From CAVSJO01 sp963728445 (GTDB taxonomy: Bacteria; Gemmatimonadota; Gemmatimonadetes; Longimicrobiales; RSA9): 64,000 nt of DNA. The first letter of the stretch is position 1. Each line of letters starts with the position of its first letter. Shown piece after piece: positions 16,751 through 25,211 of this stretch. The DNA lies in the NCBI GenBank assembly GCA_963728445.1, contig CAVSJO010000001.1, forward strand, positions 124,001-188,000. Direction: 5' to 3'. Under the pieces are notes generated by a model. The model was not told the origin of the DNA. It made no database searches and saw nothing but the letters and a program-made list of their open reading frames with translations. Made by a program: the position numbers and the translations under genes.

Positions 16751-19564
16751 ATGATGACGTCGATCCGCTCCCGATTCCGTGCCATCCTGCGCACGTTCGC
16801 CGGGGCCTGTCGCCCCGTCCCGGGTGTTCTGCTCCTGATCGCCGCCGCCGTGGCGGCTCCGATGCCCGCTCGCGCCCAGTCGCGCCTGCTCCGCTTCCCG
16901 GACATCCACGGTGACCAGGTGGTCTTCACCCACGCGGGCGACCTCTGGCGCGCGCCGGCGACGGGGGGCACGGCCGTCCGGCTGACGGCCCACCCGGGCC
17001 AGGAGCTGTTCGCGAAGTTCTCGCCCGATGGGAAGTGGATCGCGTTCACGGGGCAGTACGACGGGGACGAGCAGGTCTACGTGATGCCCGCCGCCGGTGG
17101 CGTGCCGAAACAGCTGACGTACTACCCGTCGCAGGGGCCGCTGCCGCCCCGGTGGGGATACGACAACCAGGTCTACGGCTGGACGCCGGACGGAAAGGGC
17201 ATCCTCTTCCGCTCGACGCGGGACAGCTGGGACCTGGCGACGCAGCATCTGTACATCGTGCCGGCCGAGGGCGGGCTTCCGGTCCGCATGCCGATGCCCA
17301 GGGCGGGTGCGGGAACGATGTCGCCCGACGCGAAGCAGGTGCTGTACTCGCCGCTGTTCCGGGACTTCCGTGCGTGGAAGCGGTACGCGGGCGGCTGGGC
17401 GGAGGACCTGTGGGTCTTCGACCTCGCCACGGACGCCGCAACGAACGTCACGAAGAACCCGCGCACGGACCGGGACCCGATGTGGATCGGCCGCCGGATC
17501 TACTTCGACTCCGACCGCACGGGCACGCTCAACCTCTACTCCGTGAACCCGGACGGCAGCGGACTCGAGCAGCTCACGAAGAGCACGACGTGGGACGTGC
17601 GCTGGCCGAGCGCCGACGCGGATGGGCAGATCGTCTTCGAGCTCGGCGGCGAGCTGCACGTCTTCGACACGCGGTCCGGCGCCGACCGGAAGCTCGATAT
17701 CACGGTTCCCGACGACGGCCTCGCGGCCCGGCCGCACCACATGAACGTGGCGCGCTGGGTGGAGGACTTCGCCCTCAGCCCGAAGGGTGAGCGGGCGCTG
17801 TTCGTCGCCCGTGGCGACGTCTTCAGCGCGCCCATCGAGAACGGCCCGACGCGCAATCTCACGCACTCCTCGAGTGCCCACGACCGCAGCGCCCGCTGGT
17901 CGCCCGACGGCCGCCGCGTTGCGTTCATCTCGGACATGAGCGGCGAGGACGAGGTCTACCTGGTGGACCAGGACGGAAGCGGCACGCCCGAGCGGATCAC
18001 GTCTGACGGCGACGTGCGCCGGGACGGGCTCCAGTGGGCGCCGGACGGCAAGCATCTGTCCTTCACCGACGCCCGTGGCCGGCTCTGGGTCCTCGACCCC
18101 GGAAGTCGTAAGACGACCCTCGTCGCCCGGGACTCGGGCGGCACGATGTTCGACCAGAGCTGGTCCGCCGACGGCCGCTGGCTGGCTTTCAGCATGGGCG
18201 ACGCCGCCGGCTACCGCTCGCTCTTCGTCTGGGGCGTCGGCGCCGCCGCGCCGCACCGGGTCACCGACGGCATGACCAACGCGGTCGAGCCGGTCTTCGA
18301 TCCCGATGGCAACTACCTGTTCTACCTCGGCGACCGGGAGTACGCGCCCCAGATCAGCACTTCGGAGTGGAACTTCGCAACGATCCGGACCACGGGCATC
18401 TTCGCCCTCGCCCTGCGTCGCGACGTGCCGGACCCGTTCCCGCCGAAGAGCGACGAGGTCGCCCTCGACAGCGCCGCGGGCGGTGCCGGGAAGACGGCCG
18501 GCGCGAAGGCCGGTGCCGCGGCCGGGGCCAAGGCCGGGCCCGCGGCTGGGGCCAGGGTCGCGGACGCTGCCCCACAGCCGGTCCGCATCGACTTCGACGG
18601 CCTCGCCGATCGCGTCGCCGTCGTGCCGGTGGAGGCCGACAACTACAACGGTCTCGTCGCCGTGAAGGGGAAGCTGATCTACCTGAAGAGCGGAGCCCCG
18701 TTCTATGGGCGGGACTCGGGCGTCGAGACGTCGATGATGGTCTTCGATCGAGACGAGAGGAAGGCGACGACGCTGGCCGAGAACGTTTCGGGCTACGCCG
18801 TCTCCGACGACGGGTCCAGGGTCCTCGTGCGCTCCGGCCGGTCATACGAGCTCTACGACGTGGCGAAGGGCAGCGCGTCGAAGAAGACGGTCTCCACGGC
18901 CGGCCTCACGGCGGACGTCGTGCCGCAGGAGGAGTGGCGGGAGGCGTACGACGAGGTGTGGCGCCGCTTCCGGGACTACTTCTACGTGCCGACCATGAAC
19001 GGCTACGACTGGAAGGCGCTGCGGGAGCAGTACCGGCCGCTGCTACAGTACGTGGGGCACCGCTCGGATCTCGACTACGTGCTGAACGAGATGATCGCCG
19101 AGCTGAGCAACTCCCACACGTACATCGCCGGGGGAGACTACGACGTCCCGGATCGCGCACCCGTCGCGCTGCCCGGCGCGCGCTTCGAGCTGGCGCCGGG
19201 CAGCGACCGCTACCGCATCGCGTCCATCTTCGCCGGCGACAACGCGGAGGAGCAGTACCGCTCGCCGCTGACGGCGATCGGCGTGGACGCCCGCGTCGGC
19301 GACTACGTGCTCGCCATCGACGGCAGGGAGCTGCGGGCGCCGGACAATCCGTATCGGCTGCTGCGAAACCGCGCGGATCACCCCGTCAGGCTGACGCTGA
19401 GCTCCCGTCCCGACGGTGCCGACCCCCGGCAGGTCACGTTCGAGCCCCGCACGAGCGAGCAGAAGCTGGTCTACTACGCCTGGGTGGCGGCGAATCGGGC
19501 GCGGGTGGACAGCATGACGAACGGGCGCGTCGGCTACATGCACCTTCCGGACATGGGCGGCTGA
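16751..19564 (+). CDS. tricorn-like protease, N-terminal portion (frameshifted)
   Basis: 937 codons before an early stop. ATG 16751 follows GGAG. Signal peptide (cleavage after ARAQ), then the two beta-propeller domains of tricorn/S41C proteases (repeats such as AKFSPDGKWIAFTGQYDG and ARWSPDGRRVAFISD), an Ala/Gly/Lys linker near residues 577-605, the tricorn C1 region with the catalytic-His segment ELSNSHTY, and a PDZ domain (GVDARVGDYVLAIDGREL). The reading stops at DMGG* where relatives continue as DMGADGISEF, which is what the -1 frame encodes here. Without the next part there is no catalytic Ser. Confidence 0.85.
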   Translation: MMTSIRSRFRAILRTFAGACRPVPGVLLLIAAAVAAPMPARAQSRLLRFPDIHGDQVVFTHAGDLWRAPATGGTAVRLTAHPGQELFAKFSPDGKWIAFTGQYDGDEQVYVMPAAGGVPKQLTYYPSQGPLPPRWGYDNQVYGWTPDGKGILFRSTRDSWDLATQHLYIVPAEGGLPVRMPMPRAGAGTMSPDAKQVLYSPLFRDFRAWKRYAGGWAEDLWVFDLATDAATNVTKNPRTDRDPMWIGRRIYFDSDRTGTLNLYSVNPDGSGLEQLTKSTTWDVRWPSADADGQIVFELGGELHVFDTRSGADRKLDITVPDDGLAARPHHMNVARWVEDFALSPKGERALFVARGDVFSAPIENGPTRNLTHSSSAHDRSARWSPDGRRVAFISDMSGEDEVYLVDQDGSGTPERITSDGDVRRDGLQWAPDGKHLSFTDARGRLWVLDPGSRKTTLVARDSGGTMFDQSWSADGRWLAFSMGDAAGYRSLFVWGVGAAAPHRVTDGMTNAVEPVFDPDGNYLFYLGDREYAPQISTSEWNFATIRTTGIFALALRRDVPDPFPPKSDEVALDSAAGGAGKTAGAKAGAAAGAKAGPAAGARVADAAPQPVRIDFDGLADRVAVVPVEADNYNGLVAVKGKLIYLKSGAPFYGRDSGVETSMMVFDRDERKATTLAENVSGYAVSDDGSRVLVRSGRSYELYDVAKGSASKKTVSTAGLTADVVPQEEWREAYDEVWRRFRDYFYVPTMNGYDWKALREQYRPLLQYVGHRSDLDYVLNEMIAELSNSHTYIAGGDYDVPDRAPVALPGARFELAPGSDRYRIASIFAGDNAEEQYRSPLTAIGVDARVGDYVLAIDGRELRAPDNPYRLLRNRADHPVRLTLSSRPDGADPRQVTFEPRTSEQKLVYYAWVAANRARVDSMTNGRVGYMHLPDMGG

Positions 19565-20138
19565 CGGCATCAGCGAGTTCGTGAAGTGGTACTTCCCACA
19601 GGTTCGCAAGGAAGGGATGATCGTGGACGTGCGGGGCAACGGCGGCGGCAACATCTCCTCGATGGTCATCGAGCGCCTGAGCCGTACGCTCCTTGCCTCC
19701 GGCTACTCACGCAACAGCGACTTCGCGGCGACGTACCCCCGGGGCCCCGTCTTCTACGGATCTCTCGTGGCGCTGCTGGACGAGACGTCTGCCTCCGACG
19801 GCGACATCTTTCCCGCCATGTTCCGGCAGGCGGGGCTCGGTCCCCTGATCGGAAAGCGCTCGTGGGGGGGCGTGACCGGCATCACCAGCCACGGGCCGCT
19901 CATCGACGGCGGTGGCGTGAACGTGCCCGAGTTCGGATTCACGGCGGTGGACGGTTCGTGGATCATCGAAGGGCACGGCGTGGATCCCGACATCGAGGTC
20001 GAGAACGACCCGAACGCGGTGATCCAGGGAAGGGACCCGCAGCTCGAGCGCGGTGTCCAGGAGGTGCTCAAGCGCATGGCGGAGAGCACGCGCAAGCTGC
20101 CGGACCGGCCGGCGCCGCCGGACCGAACGGGCCACTGA
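19560..20138 (+). CDS. tricorn-like protease, C-terminal catalytic portion (frameshifted)
   Basis: Reading from codon GCT 19560 gives ADGISEFVKWYFPQVRKEG and continues through VDVRGNGGGN to DETSASDGDIFP, which holds the nucleophile Ser of S41 peptidases, and SWGGVTGI. It joins the preceding fragment exactly if one G within 19556-19561 is removed. It has no ribosome site of its own, so it should be read as the end of one roughly 1130-residue exported protease gene. Either a real inactivating mutation or a base-calling error. Confidence 0.85.
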   Translation, partial: ADGISEFVKWYFPQVRKEGMIVDVRGNGGGNISSMVIERLSRTLLASGYSRNSDFAATYPRGPVFYGSLVALLDETSASDGDIFPAMFRQAGLGPLIGKRSWGGVTGITSHGPLIDGGGVNVPEFGFTAVDGSWIIEGHGVDPDIEVENDPNAVIQGRDPQLERGVQEVLKRMAESTRKLPDRPAPPDRTGH

Positions 20139-20467
20139 TCCGTCGTCGGCCCGGATCTGCCGAAACGGCAGTCAGGGTCCCGGCGGGACGGGGGGCAGGC
20201 GGCGAACGCAGCATTGGCGCTCTGTCTGCAGGAAGTGTTGGTGAGGGGGGAACGTCCGCGTCCGGGCCACACCAACAATTCCTGCGCACAGCGTGCCACT
20301 GCGCGCGCACACACCCGCCCGCGCCTGCACGGCCACGTCCAACCGCCAGGACGCCCTCAATACGCGGCACGCGAGCGCCCGGCACCATACGATGCCGGGC
20401 GCGCCGCGACGCCCTGACCCCTCACGATCCCGGCGCTTCGTCGGCCGGGAGAGCGGGTTACCGCGCT
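20139..20467. other. 329-base intergenic region between convergent genes
   Basis: No gene seen. It holds the large inverted repeat at 20228-20285, listed separately, and otherwise unremarkable GC-rich sequence. Confidence 0.5.
20228..20285. terminator. long imperfect inverted repeat, probable two-way terminator
   Basis: Arms of 19 bases, 20228-20246 and 20267-20285, pair with two mismatches (GCAGGAAGTGTTGGTGAGG against CCACACCAACAATTCCTGC) over a 20-base loop; weaker pairing continues outside. It sits between the 3' ends of the convergent protease and LVIVD genes. No U-tract on either side, so termination is inferred from position. Confidence 0.55.
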
Positions 20468-22495
20468 TCAGCTTCCCGACAACCCCCGGAGCGCAGAGGC
20501 CAGCATGCGGACCCGGGCCGCGTCGCGCGACGAGCCGGCGTCGCTGTCGAGGGACGTCGCCATCGTGGAGAGCGCATGCGAGCGCGCCGACCCGGTGGCC
20601 GACTCCGCCCCTGCGAGTCCCTGGCGCACCGCCGCGATCCGGGCCGCCGACAGACCGCCGGACCGCTCGAGCTGGTCCACGTAGGCGCGAGCCAGCGAAA
20701 ACGTGGCGGGCCAGGTGTAGTGCGGCTGGCCCTGGGTGTTCAGATAGTCCAGCCTCACCGACTTCGCGGCGTCGATCTCGTTCTGCGTCAGGTACTCGCT
20801 CGGCGCCAGCTCGAAGACGTCGAGGCCGCGTGCGATCTCGGAGCTGACGATCACCCCGTTGTACCAGTACGCCGACCACGACCCGCCCATCTCCATCCGC
20901 GTGCCGTTGACGGGCCCGCGGTCGAAGAAGGCGATCTCCTTCGGGTGGGCGGGGTCGCTCCAGTCGAAAACGGAGATCCCGCCCTGGTACCAGGCCTGGA
21001 CCATCACGTCGCGCCCCGGGATCGGGATCAGCGAGCCGTTGTGGGCCACGCAGTTCTCGAACGACGTCTGCGGCGCCGGCAGCTTGTAGTAGCCCTGGAA
21101 ATTCATCTTCCGGTCGCGGACCGTGAAGATGGCGTCGGCGCCCCACTCGTGAGGATCGGTCGCCCGGCACTTCGGCTGCCCGCCGCCGCCCCACTCGTCG
21201 CTGAACAGGACCTTCGAGCCGTCGTTGGAGAAGGTCGCTGAGTGCCAGTACGAGAAGTTCGAGTCAGCGACGGCGTCGATGCGCTTCGGATTGACGGGAT
21301 CGCTGATGTCCAGCAGCAGTCCGTACCCCTCGCACGCGCCGCCAGCCAGGCCGATGGCGGGGTAGACGGTGATGTCGTGGCACTGCGTGGGCCCGGGCGC
21401 CGGCGCGTTCGTGCTCGGCTCCGCGGGGCCGTATCGTGCGGCGATGAGGGCCGGCAGCGCCCTGCGGAGCGCCGCGCTGTCGGCCGCCGTCGGGGCGCCG
21501 CTGCCGCCGCGCGCCTTCACGATGCTGTCCAGCACGGGGTCGATCATCCGGGACGACGCGACGCGCTCCTGACCCCCACGCTCGTAGACGAACGCCCCCT
21601 GCGCCTTCGCGGCCTCGATCTCCGCCAGGTCGGCCTGCGAGAGTCCGTGCTTCGGCGGGGCGACGAGCCCATTGAAGATGCGCGGCGAGCTCACGATGGC
21701 CGCCCTGTCCGGGTGCGCAAGCGGCACGCGGATGACCTCGATCCGGAACAGCGCCGTGTTCGGGTCGTCGGTCGGGGCCGCCCCCGAGCACCCGGGCAGC
21801 TCCTCCTCCGGCCGCACGCGCGCCGATCCCGAGATGTAGACGTAGACGTTGTCCGGGTCCTTGGGGTCGACGAGCACCGTGTGGGTGTGCGAGCCGCGGC
21901 ACGTCTGCACGTTGCCGACGTTCACCGGGTGCCGGATGTCGCTGATGTCGAAGATGCGCAGGCCCCGGAGCCGGTCCTGGCTGACGACCTGATCGACGCC
22001 CTCCGTCCCGCAGTCCAGCCGCCCGCTCAGCCCCTCGCCCGAGACGAAGAGCAGGTTCCGGTAGACCGAGACGTCGCTCTGCGATGCCGGACACAGGAAG
22101 CCGACCGCCAGCGCGGGCTTCGCCGGGTTCGAGATGTCCCAGACCTGATAGCCGTTGTAGTTGCCCTGGATGGCGTACTTCCCGGTGAACGCCAGGTCCG
22201 AGTTCGTCACGCCGACGAAGTCCTTCGCCGGCGGCGTCTCCGACAGCACGCGCAGGTTCCACTTCGCCTCCTGCGCGTCGAAGAGTCCGGCCCCGAGCCC
22301 GACGCGCGGGTCCGTCCCCGCCGCCGTCGCTGCCGCGGGACCCGACGCCGCGGCGCCAGGCGCGGGCGCACCGTCGGAAGCGACGCTCACGCCGCGGGCG
22401 CATCCCGCGGCACCGAGAGCCGCCACGAGCACGGCGGAAGCGAACCGGACGGCCGTACGGAAGCCCGGCCGGGGGCTGAGGAGGTAGAGTCTCAT
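20468..22495 (-). CDS. LVIVD-repeat outer-surface lipoprotein
   Basis: 675 residues with a lipoprotein signal (lipobox LGAAGC) and GGAGAAG before the ATG. LVIVD-type repeats occur through the body (NYNGYQVWDISNPAKPALAVGF, LRGLRIFDISDIRHPVNVG, YGLLLDISDPVNPKRIDAV, GGISVFDWSDPAHPKEIAFF), giving a beta-propeller. Histidine-bearing stretches (CRGSHTHTV, CHDITVY, YWHSATF) might bind metal. The last 100 residues are helical. Lies 84 bases after the DUF305 gene on the same strand, so they probably form an operon. Ligand-binding function inferred only from fold. Confidence 0.85.
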   Translation of the reverse strand: MRLYLLSPRPGFRTAVRFASAVLVAALGAAGCARGVSVASDGAPAPGAAASGPAAATAAGTDPRVGLGAGLFDAQEAKWNLRVLSETPPAKDFVGVTNSDLAFTGKYAIQGNYNGYQVWDISNPAKPALAVGFLCPASQSDVSVYRNLLFVSGEGLSGRLDCGTEGVDQVVSQDRLRGLRIFDISDIRHPVNVGNVQTCRGSHTHTVLVDPKDPDNVYVYISGSARVRPEEELPGCSGAAPTDDPNTALFRIEVIRVPLAHPDRAAIVSSPRIFNGLVAPPKHGLSQADLAEIEAAKAQGAFVYERGGQERVASSRMIDPVLDSIVKARGGSGAPTAADSAALRRALPALIAARYGPAEPSTNAPAPGPTQCHDITVYPAIGLAGGACEGYGLLLDISDPVNPKRIDAVADSNFSYWHSATFSNDGSKVLFSDEWGGGGQPKCRATDPHEWGADAIFTVRDRKMNFQGYYKLPAPQTSFENCVAHNGSLIPIPGRDVMVQAWYQGGISVFDWSDPAHPKEIAFFDRGPVNGTRMEMGGSWSAYWYNGVIVSSEIARGLDVFELAPSEYLTQNEIDAAKSVRLDYLNTQGQPHYTWPATFSLARAYVDQLERSGGLSAARIAAVRQGLAGAESATGSARSHALSTMATSLDSDAGSSRDAARVRMLASALRGLSGS

Positions 22496-22579
22496 CGGGG
22501 TGCTTCTCCTGGCAGGCGATGGGTGATGGGCGACGCAGTCTTCAGCGGCCGACGTCGCCTTCCGACTTCGACGGGGCCG

Positions 22580-23326
22580 TCAGTGTCCGGCGGCGCCCGA
22601 TTCCAGCGCGTCCAGCATCTTCCGCATGCGGGCGATCTCCGTCTTCTGGTCGACCTGGATGTCCGACGCCAGCTTGAAGGTCCAGCCTTCCTGGGCCGCG
22701 CCGGGGCTCGCGAACAGGTCCTGTACCATCGTGAGGGCGCCGCTGTGGTGCTGGATCATGTACTTCAGGAAGAGGCGGTCGAATTCGGTGCCCCGCGCGG
22801 CATCGAGCTCCGCCATCTGCTCGTCGGAGAGCATGCCGGCCATCTGCATCGGCGGCATGTCGTGGTCCATCCCCGGCATGTGGATCATCAGACGCGTGCC
22901 CGTGATGTGGACCTCCGGCGCGGGACGGCCCCGGTCCCGCAGCCAGCGCTGCATCGTCGCGATCTCGTCCCGCTGCGAGTTGAGGATGCGGGCGCACAGC
23001 GTCGCCACGGACGGGCTCGCGCCGTGGCTCGGGGCCATCTCCGCCATGACCAGCGCCTGCGCGTGGTGGTGGATCATGCCCGTCATGAACGTCACGTCCG
23101 CCTCGCTGAACTTCGCCGTCGCGCTGTCGGTGCGGGCTCGGTAGAGCGCCTCGAGCGCGGAGTCGGGCGACGTCGCCCCGCTCGAGCCCGCGCTCACCGC
23201 CTCTGCCGGCGCGGCGGGCGCCGGAGTCCCTGCGCCGGCCGGAAGCCCCCCGCTTCGGCCGCAGGCGGCAGCGACGAACGCGAGGAGCAGAGCGGTGGAA
23301 CCGGGACGCGCGAATGAGCGGACCAT
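22580..23326 (-). CDS. DUF305 lipoprotein
   Basis: 248 residues from ATG 23326 (lipobox AAAC), chosen because a TATAAT box lies about 40 bases upstream, which would leave a longer start outside the transcript. Two DUF305 halves of a ferritin-like helical fold each carry the signature: FMTGMIHHHAQALVMAEM and YMIQHHSGALTMVQDLF. A Met/His-rich stretch (MIHMPGMDHDMPPMQM) lies between them, a pattern suited to Cu(I)/Ag(I) binding. The linker after the signal contains a full copy of the recurring palindrome. Confidence 0.88.
   Translation of the reverse strand: MVRSFARPGSTALLLAFVAAACGRSGGLPAGAGTPAPAAPAEAVSAGSSGATSPDSALEALYRARTDSATAKFSEADVTFMTGMIHHHAQALVMAEMAPSHGASPSVATLCARILNSQRDEIATMQRWLRDRGRPAPEVHITGTRLMIHMPGMDHDMPPMQMAGMLSDEQMAELDAARGTEFDRLFLKYMIQHHSGALTMVQDLFASPGAAQEGWTFKLASDIQVDQKTEIARMRKMLDALESGAAGH
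23165..23178. repeat. GGGCGACGTCGCCC palindrome, copy 2
   Basis: Perfect 14-base copy within the Ser/Gly/Ala linker of the DUF305 lipoprotein gene. Confidence 0.6.
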
Positions 23327-23366
23327 GACGGCACGAAGTCGGAGGAGTTCGTCCAGGAGGCCGACC

Positions 23367-23372
23367 ATTATA
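23367..23372 (-). promoter_or_regulatory. -10 box TATAAT for the DUF305/LVIVD operon
   Basis: Perfect consensus on the minus strand, about 40 bases before ATG 23326. The -35 region is poor. In DNA of this GC content a perfect TATAAT at this position is unlikely to be chance. Confidence 0.5.
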
Positions 23373-23441
23373 CCGTGCGACGGCGAAGGGGAACAGTAGG
23401 CGCGGACTCCGCAGGCGGCCGCGACGCGGCGCAGCGTCCGC

Positions 23442-24599
23442 TCACGCCCGTGGCGGGCCCACCTCCGGCCGGTACATCCCACGCACGCTCCGGCGCATTA
23501 CGGCCGTCGGCGTCGCCTTCAGCGCCAGGTCCCGCAGGCGCCGGGCGAGGGGATTCCGGAGCTGGGCCATGGCTCCCAATCGCCGGGAACGGACGACGAG
23601 GCCGTTCGCCTTTTCGCGCCGCACGTCCTCGTACTCGCGGAGCCCCGCGACCGGCTCGTCCCTGTGTCGGTCCAGGGCGAGGCCGAGGGCGAGGGCATCT
23701 TCCACGGCCTGGCCGGCACCCTGGCCGAGGTTCGGCGTCATCGGATGGGCCGCGTCGCCCAGCAGCGTGACGCGTTCGTCCCCCCAGACCTCGATGGGAT
23801 CGCGATCGTGGGTGTCGGTGCGGATCACGGCGTCCGGCGCCGTCCGGTCCAGCGCTTCGGCGACGCCGTCCGGCCAACCCTCGAAGCGTCGCTTCAGCTC
23901 CCGCAGCACGTTCGGGCCGTCCTCGCCGCCCTCCGGGGCGTCCGCCACGGCGAACCAGTAGACCTCGTCCGGGCCCGTCGGCACCAGACCGAAGCGCTCC
24001 CCCGCGCCCCAGATCTCCACCGTCGCAGGCGCCGCCGACATGCCCCGGGCGATTCCCCGCCAGGTCGTGTAGCCGGCGTACACCAGCGGGTCCTCCCCTC
24101 TCATCTCCCGGCGCACCGTCGAGTGGAGGCCGTCGCAGCCGATCAGCAGGCTCCCCTGCCGGACGCGGCCGTCCTCCAGCCTGACACGCACCGAGCCCGC
24201 GCCTGCCTCGATCTCGACGACGCCGGCGCCGAGCTCCACCGGCGCCGGACACGCCTCGGCCAGCACCTCCATCAGGCGCGCCCGGTGCAGCGCGATGCCC
24301 GGGCTCGTGCCCGGCTCTGCCATCGCGGCGAGGTCGACCTCCTGGATCACCCGTCCCCCCGTGCCCAGGATCCTGCCGCTCCGCAGCTCCACCCCCGTCC
24401 GCCGCAGCGCATCCGCGAGCCCCAGCCGCTCCATCACCACCATCGCGTTCGCCTGCAGCGTGATGCCCGCGCCGACCGCGCGGATCCCGTCCGCCCGCTC
24501 CAGGACGATGCACGGCACGTCGCGCTGTGAGAGGGCGAGGGCCGCCGTCAGCCCTCCGATCCCCGCGCCCACGATGAGGACCGGCTCGTCCTCCGTCAT
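23442..24599 (-). CDS. FAD-dependent aromatic-type monooxygenase
   Basis: 385 residues of the p-hydroxybenzoate-hydroxylase fold: N-terminal FAD dinucleotide motif GAGIGG, the middle GCDGLHSTVRREM (DG motif), and late GDAAHPMTPNLGQGAGQAVEDA (GD motif). These flavoenzymes hydroxylate or epoxidise aromatic or isoprenoid substrates with NAD(P)H. No signal peptide. Followed 15 bases later by a histidine phosphatase gene on the minus strand, which ends before it begins; no pathway neighbours point to a substrate. Confidence 0.9.
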   Translation of the reverse strand: MTEDEPVLIVGAGIGGLTAALALSQRDVPCIVLERADGIRAVGAGITLQANAMVVMERLGLADALRRTGVELRSGRILGTGGRVIQEVDLAAMAEPGTSPGIALHRARLMEVLAEACPAPVELGAGVVEIEAGAGSVRVRLEDGRVRQGSLLIGCDGLHSTVRREMRGEDPLVYAGYTTWRGIARGMSAAPATVEIWGAGERFGLVPTGPDEVYWFAVADAPEGGEDGPNVLRELKRRFEGWPDGVAEALDRTAPDAVIRTDTHDRDPIEVWGDERVTLLGDAAHPMTPNLGQGAGQAVEDALALGLALDRHRDEPVAGLREYEDVRREKANGLVVRSRRLGAMAQLRNPLARRLRDLALKATPTAVMRRSVRGMYRPEVGPPRA

Positions 24600-24614
24600 C
24601 GCCTTCCTCCTCGG

Positions 24615-25211
24615 TCAGGGAGCCTCGCGGCGGACAACGCGGACCTCCCAACGGCCGGAACGTCGTTCGAAGCGGATGGGCACGCAGTACTCGCCTGAGG
24701 GCAGGGAATGGAGGCGGTCGAGGTCGCCGCAGGCGAGCTCTGCCCACAGCGCGCGGATCGGGTCGAGGTGCGTGACGCAGAGGACGACGTCGCCTGCCGC
24801 CACGACGTCGGCGACGACCTCGAGCATCCGGTCCCGGACGCTCGCGAGCCGCTCGTGGCCCTCGAGGCTGAAGTCGGATGGGCGCGACTCCCACACCGCC
24901 GCCGCGTCCGGCCAGCGGCGGCGGACCTCCTCGTGTGTGAGGCCGGACCACGGCCCCGGGTCGACCTCGCGGAGCCGGTCGTCCACCTCCATCGCAAGAC
25001 CGGAGACCTCGGCGGCGATGCGCGCCGTCTCGAGCGCCCGTTCGATCGGGCTCGCCAGCAGGCGTGCCACGCCCAGCCCGGGCAGGCGCGCGCCGAGCCG
25101 CCGGGCCTGCACCCGGCCCTCCGGCAGCAGCGGCACGTCCGTCATTCCGGCCCGCCGCCCCTCCACGTTCGCCTGCGTAAGACCGTGCCGTGCCGCGTAG
25201 AAGAGGCTCAC
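24615..25211 (-). CDS. histidine phosphatase family protein (phosphoglycerate-mutase-like)
   Basis: 198 residues from GTG 25211, which overlaps the amidohydrolase stop as GTGA. The catalytic RHG is at residues 8-10 (YAARHGLTQ), the ASPIERALETA segment gives the second phosphate-binding Arg, E in REVDPGPWSGLTHEE is the likely proton donor, and the second His is in CVTHLDPIR. Cytoplasmic phosphatase of the CobC/GpmB type; substrate not predictable. Confidence 0.88.
   Translation of the reverse strand: MSLFYAARHGLTQANVEGRRAGMTDVPLLPEGRVQARRLGARLPGLGVARLLASPIERALETARIAAEVSGLAMEVDDRLREVDPGPWSGLTHEEVRRRWPDAAAVWESRPSDFSLEGHERLASVRDRMLEVVADVVAAGDVVLCVTHLDPIRALWAELACGDLDRLHSLPSGEYCVPIRFERRSGRWEVRVVRREAP

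Noticed and set aside
20228..20285. Integron attC site or transposon end
   Set aside because: The arms do not contain the expected R/L box sequences, and there is no integrase, transposase or target duplication.
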